NCBI RefSeq assembly: GCF_905220415.1
Contig: NC_059553.1
Span: forward strand, 2,814,501 to 2,878,500
Source: Colias croceus
Taxonomy: Eukaryota > Arthropoda > Insecta > Lepidoptera > Pieridae
Reading direction: 5' to 3'
Length of the DNA: 64,000 nucleotides
Shown here: piece after piece, positions 58,701 to 64,000 of the stretch
Position numbering within the stretch: position 1 is the first letter of the stretch
Layout: each line of letters starts with the position of its first letter
Notes under the pieces: generated by a model
Told to the model about the DNA's origin: nothing
Seen by the model: only the letters and a program-made list of their open reading frames with translations
The model's database searches: none
Program-made: the position numbers and the translations under genes

Positions 58701-58760
58701 ATGAATATCGATATGTCCTTGCCCGATCCGTGTCATGAGCTGTCGGAATGCGATCACAAA
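58701..58760 (+). CDS. Possible first coding exon of an unidentified + strand gene
   Basis: An ATG at 58701 opens 20 codons (MNIDMSLPDPCHELSECD and so on) that run straight into a consensus donor, AAA|GTAAGTAAAC, at 58760/58761, in phase 0. The 150 bases upstream are less AT-rich than the surroundings and could be a promoter and 5' UTR. No following exon could be recognised before 64000. It may be the start of a gene with a long first intron, or chance. Confidence 0.35.
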
Positions 58761-59032
58761 GTAAGTAAACACGGCGAAGTGAGAATTTCTCGATTTCTTA
58801 TTAACTTTCACTTAATGTAATGTACAACTTGAAAATTTTCTTTATTTTTTTATGTGTAAAAAAAAAGAATTTGTATTAGTACCTATTCCGAGATAAGGGT
58901 ACTGTCTTGAAACGACTCTTTTAAATATGTAATATAGTATAATTTTTATATTATACTATATTATGATATATACGTACAGTTACTTACATATTTTGTAAAA
59001 TTAAATTGTAATACTGAAATGATTTAAAAGAG

Positions 59033-59176
59033 CAACTATGGAGTTTCTTGCCGATTCTTCTCCATAGATACTGCTTTCCGAATCGGTGGTAAATGTTAAA
59101 AATATGTATTGACGTTTCAAAAGTGCTTCTCGAAGAAGTCTAATTGAATAAATAAATGTTTGAGTTTTGAGTTTGA
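59033..59176 (+). mobile_element. LINE 3' end fragment
   Basis: The GGAGTTTCTTGCCGATTCTT block, the AATAAATAAATGTTTGAG end and TTGAGTT-repeat tail have the form of a CR1-like 3' UTR. A shorter piece with CTTGCCGATTCTTCTCTGTA is at about 908-960. Confidence 0.6.
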
Positions 59177-59481
59177 GTTATGTATTAAAAGTTATCATCA
59201 TAAAAATATTCCGTATGTACCTTGAAAATTTTACAATGAACTTAAAAAAGTTCATTGTTACAATATTAAACTTCGTTCTTAATCATTTTTTTAACTAAAA
59301 ATATTACTCATTGTTTTATTATTCCTATACTTACTCGAAATTTTTATTTAAATGATCATTTAAATTTTAATCATTATATGTACTAAAATGTAAGAAAGAT
59401 AAAAGTAAGCTCTATATTACAATAACTAAACCACACACATAGACTATACATATATTTATATACTTAATAGTCATTTAACAA

Positions 59482-59670
59482 CTAGCTGTGCTCCGCGGTT
59501 TTACCCGCAGTGCTCTGCTTCTGTTGGTCTTAGTGAGATGATATAAAGCCAGCCTTCCTCGATAAATGGGCTATCTAACACCGAAATAATTATTCAAATC
59601 GGACCAGAAGTTCTCGAGCTTAGCGCGTTCAAACAAACAAATTCTTCACTTTATTATATATTAGTATAGA
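59482..59670 (-). mobile_element. Short Helitron (family B)
   Basis: CTAG at 59482-59485, GCGCGTTCAAACAAACAAAT block, and the ATCTATACTAATATATAATA start in reverse. Same family as 11023-11225. Confidence 0.75.
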
Positions 59671-60076
59671 TTCTCACAGTATCAGTCTGTATTCTTCCAT
59701 ATCAATTAGTTTTCCATAACAATAAATATTTATTAATATATTTAAAAAATCATCCATTTGCGTCAATCCAAGCTGTTATCGTATTATTAACTATTAGTGG
59801 ATAACACCTCGTCTTGCTCAGCCGGTTTAAATTGACTGGCAGTAAATAATACATGTATCTAATATTTTAGATTATATCACAATTCGCAGTTCGCTCATAA
59901 ATATTAATAATGTGTTTATTTTTTTGACCAATGAACTATTATTATGTCTGGGTATGATTAGGATCACTATGATGAAATTTTATGTCTCTCTGTCATATGG
60001 ATTGAAATGGGATTAAGCCTACATAATTTATTATCTTGTCTAGGTTACTTTTTGTTGTAGATTAATTTTAACAATA

Positions 60077-60150
60077 CCTGCCACTGAAAGCGGCTCGACG
60101 CGGACGCCACGGTTCACAGTCAGTTCACAGCTATCCTAGCCTAGTGAGAG
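60077..60150 (-). other. Possible non-coding 5' exon on the minus strand
   Basis: An isolated GC-richer block reads in reverse as CCGTGGCGTCCGCGTCGAGC ... TTTCAGTGGCAG|GTATTG, ending in a plausible donor. No ATG frame runs through it. It could be a 5' UTR exon of a minus-strand gene such as the chemosensory gene, but there is no further support. Confidence 0.25.
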
Positions 60151-60476
60151 TCCTACTAAATTCAGAGCATTTTTCCCTGAGGGGAAACGCATTTCCAAAT
60201 TGAAATAGGTGTTTCCTATACACCAAAGACAACTTTCAAAGTACTGGTAAAGGGGAAGAAAAAACAAAATTTTACATTTGTTATTACAATATTATATAGG
60301 TATTTATATCGATATTTTATAATGTAGGACAGAAGGACAAATGTTATACAATGCAGGTATCCTCTATTTTGTCGATGCTCACAAAACCACAATAACTTGA
60401 CAACAATATTCAGTTTACCACAGATCATTTCATTTTATATTGTGTCTTCTAACCTCATTCTAAGAATTATTTAATA

Positions 60477-60801
60477 CTAGCTTCCGCCCGCGACTCCGTC
60501 CGCGCGGATGTCGGTCTTTGCGTGGATGGTTTATTTCTCCATTTTGAGTAACTCGGACAATGACATCTTATAAATATCTATTGGACCCAAATACGGCTAG
60601 GTCTATAATAATACGCAACGTGTGTTCGCGGTACCTACTACAGAACAACGTCTAAGGATAACTGAAAAATTGAGATTAATTTTTTTTCTACGTATTTTTC
60701 CAGGATAAAAAGTATCCTATTTTACGCCCAGGATAATAAGGTATAATTATACCAAGTTTCATCGAAATCGAACCGGTAGTTTTCACGTGATGTCTTCACA
60801 T

Positions 60802-60834
<33 letters not shown>

Positions 60835-60953
60835 AATTTTTTTAATCACATATTTGGGTTTGGTATCGATCCAGTAACACCCCCTGCTAGTTATTTTTTC
60901 AATATTTTCAATGTACAGAATTGACCCTTCTACAGATTTATTATATGTATAGA
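60477..60953 (-). mobile_element. Helitron family D copy 4
   Basis: CTAG at 60477-60480, (CAGA)n near 60804-60832 and the TCTATACATATAATAAATC start in reverse at 60953. Same family as the three copies at 11.8, 16.1 and 19.9 kb. Confidence 0.82.
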
Positions 60954-63167
60954 TTATGATCCATTATATACTCGTTCGAACTATTCATCCTCGTTTTATG
61001 TAATCGAAATAATGTTAATTAACATAATTTAAAGGTGTGTTACAAGTATTTTTTTAAACTTTTCAGGTCTTTTATCATAAATAAATATTCTACAAATATT
61101 ACTTTTATTTTAATAATAGCAGTGATATTAGTACGAGTCTATATTCCTAATCTATTCATTTGAGGTTCGTGCTTTCAGGACATTTAAGCGTAATCCATCT
61201 GTTTTTAAAAATATACCTAATAGCCCTATAAATCATTTTAAATGAAAGAAAATGATAATTGAGGATTTATTTAAACGATTACACTAGTCGTTTATTATGA
61301 TGTAAAATTATTACAAATGCGTGTATAATGTCAGTTAGATCGTGAATTGTTTGTTTTTAAATTATAGAGTTGTAATTGGCGATTATCTAACAACAAACTT
61401 TTTGTTGCTTTGTTGGCGTATTATGTTTTGCGGTCATAAGATCTCATTCATCGTATTTTATAATCACTTTCCTTAATCTATGTTATATAACTCTTATATT
61501 TAGGTATGTATATTTGAATGATCACTTTCCCTCTCTGAAACGTCACGGTTGACATAACATTTAGTTTTTTTTTGTTATCTGTGATTTAATTTTGCGACAG
61601 ATACATAATCGTTTGCGCTGTTTTAATTAGCTGTTCCAAGATATCTCGTTTACTTAGACTCTCCGGGAGTTTTACAATATTTCTGTAGGATAAATTCTTT
61701 TACACAATATACATATGCTGTAGTAAATTAAAATATCAACATTGACCACTAAATATATAACGGGTTCTGTAGAAGCATTCACTTTCACAAGACATTGCAA
61801 TGCAAACAAGTGGACTGGAACCATACGGGTCACTTGACATATGGATGCTATGTGAAAATCACATTTTATACATTTGCGTAAAATTAAATAATTTTAATGA
61901 CCTATATAACAATAACAATGGGTCCGATAACGTTAATAAAAGAAATACATACTTTCCGTCCTTATTGCCTTTTCAATGAAAATCTGATAGTACTAACTAT
62001 TAAGTAATCTATGGTACTAACTACTACCTAGTGTAAGTATTATATTACTTATCTGTGGCACTACTAAACAGTCGTTTTAGTATTTGTATTCTCTTTGAGT
62101 CGTTTATGAACGGGACTAAGTTTCTGATGTTCGAACTTTTTCAGAATTCAGACGGTACGCATTTTACCAGAATCGACCATTAGACAGTCATGGATATAAT
62201 TATATAATTAAATACATTAGAAAAATAGTAATAGTAGTAGTCTTTATACCATTAAAATTATAAGTGATTAAGTTCAGTGCACCTCCTCTATATTATAACT
62301 TATAATTTTTAAATTGACCGTAAACGTAATATTGTGTAGAAATTTGTATCAAATTGTTACATGGACCGCGAAATAACTCAACAATATACCTACTATAATA
62401 TCAAGGGTGACGAATCAAGACAATAAGAGCTAATATATTTTTTCCTTGATGAAGAATGACCATCGTGGAATAGAATCACTGTATTCATTCTAATTTGTGG
62501 TTAATTGATGACATTGTCACGCTTTAAAAAGGTACAAGTTCATTATTCTTTTGTTTTTTTTGTTCATAATATCACTTGCGTTGATTGTTCAATGTCATAA
62601 TTTAATTGTTCTAGATTTTCTAGAACATATTGTGTAGGAAGTTGTTTTGACATTTAGACCCAGATAAATCTAAAAAGACGCAGGTTCGAATCCCGCTTTG
62701 TGATCTATTTTTTTCTATTCTTTAAAAAAATATATTAATTCAGACATTTGAATGTCATAAAACCAAAAATATCATATTCCAGATATATTTGTTAAAAAAA
62801 ATATTTCATGCATACGCCAACTTTCAAATGTCATTGTACATATTAAGTAACAATTATTCTTCTACTTAGAGCTAAATGCAAGTGGATTAAATGATTCACA
62901 AACTACAAGGGCACGTCATTACCAAGTGAATTTTATAAAATATAGAAATTTAATATGAATCATAGTACATATATAATTTATAGGAAGATAATAATAATAA
63001 TGTTTTAATAAGTACTAATAATACATTTTTTTAAATAAGTACTAATTTAAGAGCGTTACTTGCTCTACCGAATGGATTTTTAGAGAAAAAATAATTGTTA
63101 AAGAAAATTTATTTCAGTTTAATAATATCTCTTATGAAAATTATACAATGCAACCGTACCAGCCATT
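60954..63167. other. Gene-free AT-rich stretch
   Basis: Nothing supported except a degenerate tRNA-like 3' half with a box B-type GGTTCGAATCCCGC at about 62683, too incomplete to call a tRNA or SINE. Confidence 0.5.
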
Positions 63168-64000
63168 CATACTTACTTACTTACTTACTGGAGTGGCGCA
63201 GGGACCCAAAGTGAGTCTTGGCCTCCGACAATAAGAGCCTCCATTTTACTCTATCCTGCGCCATCTCTTGCCAGTTTTCGATTTGGAGGGTGCGCAGGTC
63301 TTTGGCGATTTCGTCTTTCCAGCGGTACCTAGGACGCCCAACCGGACGGCGTCCAGATGGCCGTCCCAGGTACGCTCGTTTCGCTGCTCGATCTTCCCCC
63401 ATTCTTTCTACATGGCCGAGCCATCGGAGTCTTTGCGATTTAATCTCACCGATGATATTTGGCTCAGCCATTAGGTCTTCAAGTTCCAAGTTTTTCCTCC
63501 TCCTCCAAATTCCTTCTTCAGTTAGCACTGGCCCAAACATCTTTCTCAAGATCTTCCTCTCAGTGACTAGGAGCTTGCCTTCTTCCTTTTGTGTTAGTGT
63601 CCATGTCTCACAGCCGTACATTAATATAGGTCTTAATATGGTTTTATAGATTAAGATTTTTGTTCGTCTGCTGAGGATCTTCGACACCAGTATTTTATGT
63701 AAGGCTGCACTGCAGCGGAGGGTATTTTGTATTCTTATATCAATTTCCTCTTCCCTCGTGTACGTATCGGTCACAGTGCATCCCAGGTATTTAAATTTGT
63801 CCACACCTTTATAGACAGTGTCTCCTACTAACAGGTCGATCCTAGGTATCCTGCTGTTTTTGTATCGGCGCATATGCATGTATTCGCTTTTGCCGTGGTT
63901 GATTCGCAAGCCTATTTTCTTTGCTTCCCTTTCCAGGGTGAGTGCGGAACACACTATCTCTTCCTTCCTACCTCCTAGTAAAGCAAGATCATCGGCATAC
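63168..64000 (-). mobile_element. RTE-like LINE, C-terminal part of reverse transcriptase, continues past the window
   Basis: On the minus strand the frame opens at the window edge with YADDLALLGG, the catalytic RT motif, and runs to the stop at 63181-63183. The C-terminal half has KFKYLGCTVTD, YGCETWTLT and QRLRWLGHVERM, typical of RTE-type proteins often misannotated as craniofacial development protein 2. Directly after the stop is a short tandem (ACTT)n tract at 63171-63188, matching the short-repeat tails of RTE elements. The N-terminal half lies beyond 64000. Confidence 0.88.

Noticed and set aside
62640..62720. tRNA-like sequence with GGTTCGAATCCCGC
   Set aside because: Only the T-arm/box B half is present; no acceptor stem or anticodon arm, so it is at most a SINE scrap.
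63218..63649. 143-residue + strand frame
   Set aside because: Antisense shadow of the RTE reverse transcriptase.

Overview
The window reads as AT-rich insect nuclear DNA, most likely from a moth or butterfly (Lepidoptera). The signs are short multi-exon genes with GT-AG introns, a chemosensory-protein (OS-D) exon, short Helitrons of the kinds common in lepidopteran genomes (TC start, CTAG end, inserted between A and T), a tRNA-derived SINE with a GAT-repeat tail, and CR1/Jockey-like and RTE-like LINE fragments. No bacterial-type gene organisation is present.

Layout. 0-3 kb: repeats only. 3.2-5.4 kb (+): an intronless 732-residue coiled-coil, cysteine-containing protein I do not recognise. 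5.6-10.3 kb (-): a six-exon gene for a 483-residue GON4L/Muscle-wasted-like nuclear protein (PAH-like region, C-terminal SANT/Myb), convergent with the first gene. 11-21 kb: a transposon pile-up containing an 8-bp-TSD hAT-like element with a 12-bp tandem repeat, two copies of a repeat that begins with a ~290-bp-arm hairpin, and, in the second copy, a P-element-like insertion that itself carries a Helitron. 21.8-28.6 kb (+): a ninjurin gene in which two shared exons can be joined in frame to any of four separate terminal exons, each with its own stop. A pogo-like element lies in its first intron. 29.3-31.1 kb: stacked DNA transposons. 31.6-32.3 kb (+): an intronless dihydropteridine reductase gene. 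34.8-49.0 kb (-): the 3' four exons of an unusual chemosensory-protein gene with a Pro/Ser/Thr-rich C-terminal extension; its introns hold a 5'-truncated LINE and a 2.56-kb terminal-inverted-repeat element. 49-64 kb: mostly non-coding, with MITEs, Helitrons, a possible first exon of a + strand gene at 58.7 kb, and an RTE-type reverse transcriptase fragment running off the right edge.

The host genes do not form one pathway: a chromatin/transcription factor, a plasma-membrane rupture/adhesion protein, a pterin-recycling enzyme and a secreted ligand-binding protein. The two most interesting observations are the four-way alternative 3' terminal exons of ninjurin and the phase-consistent four-exon chemosensory protein with a ~130-residue tail. 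Exon borders were read by eye from splice consensus and reading phase; no transcript data or database search was available.
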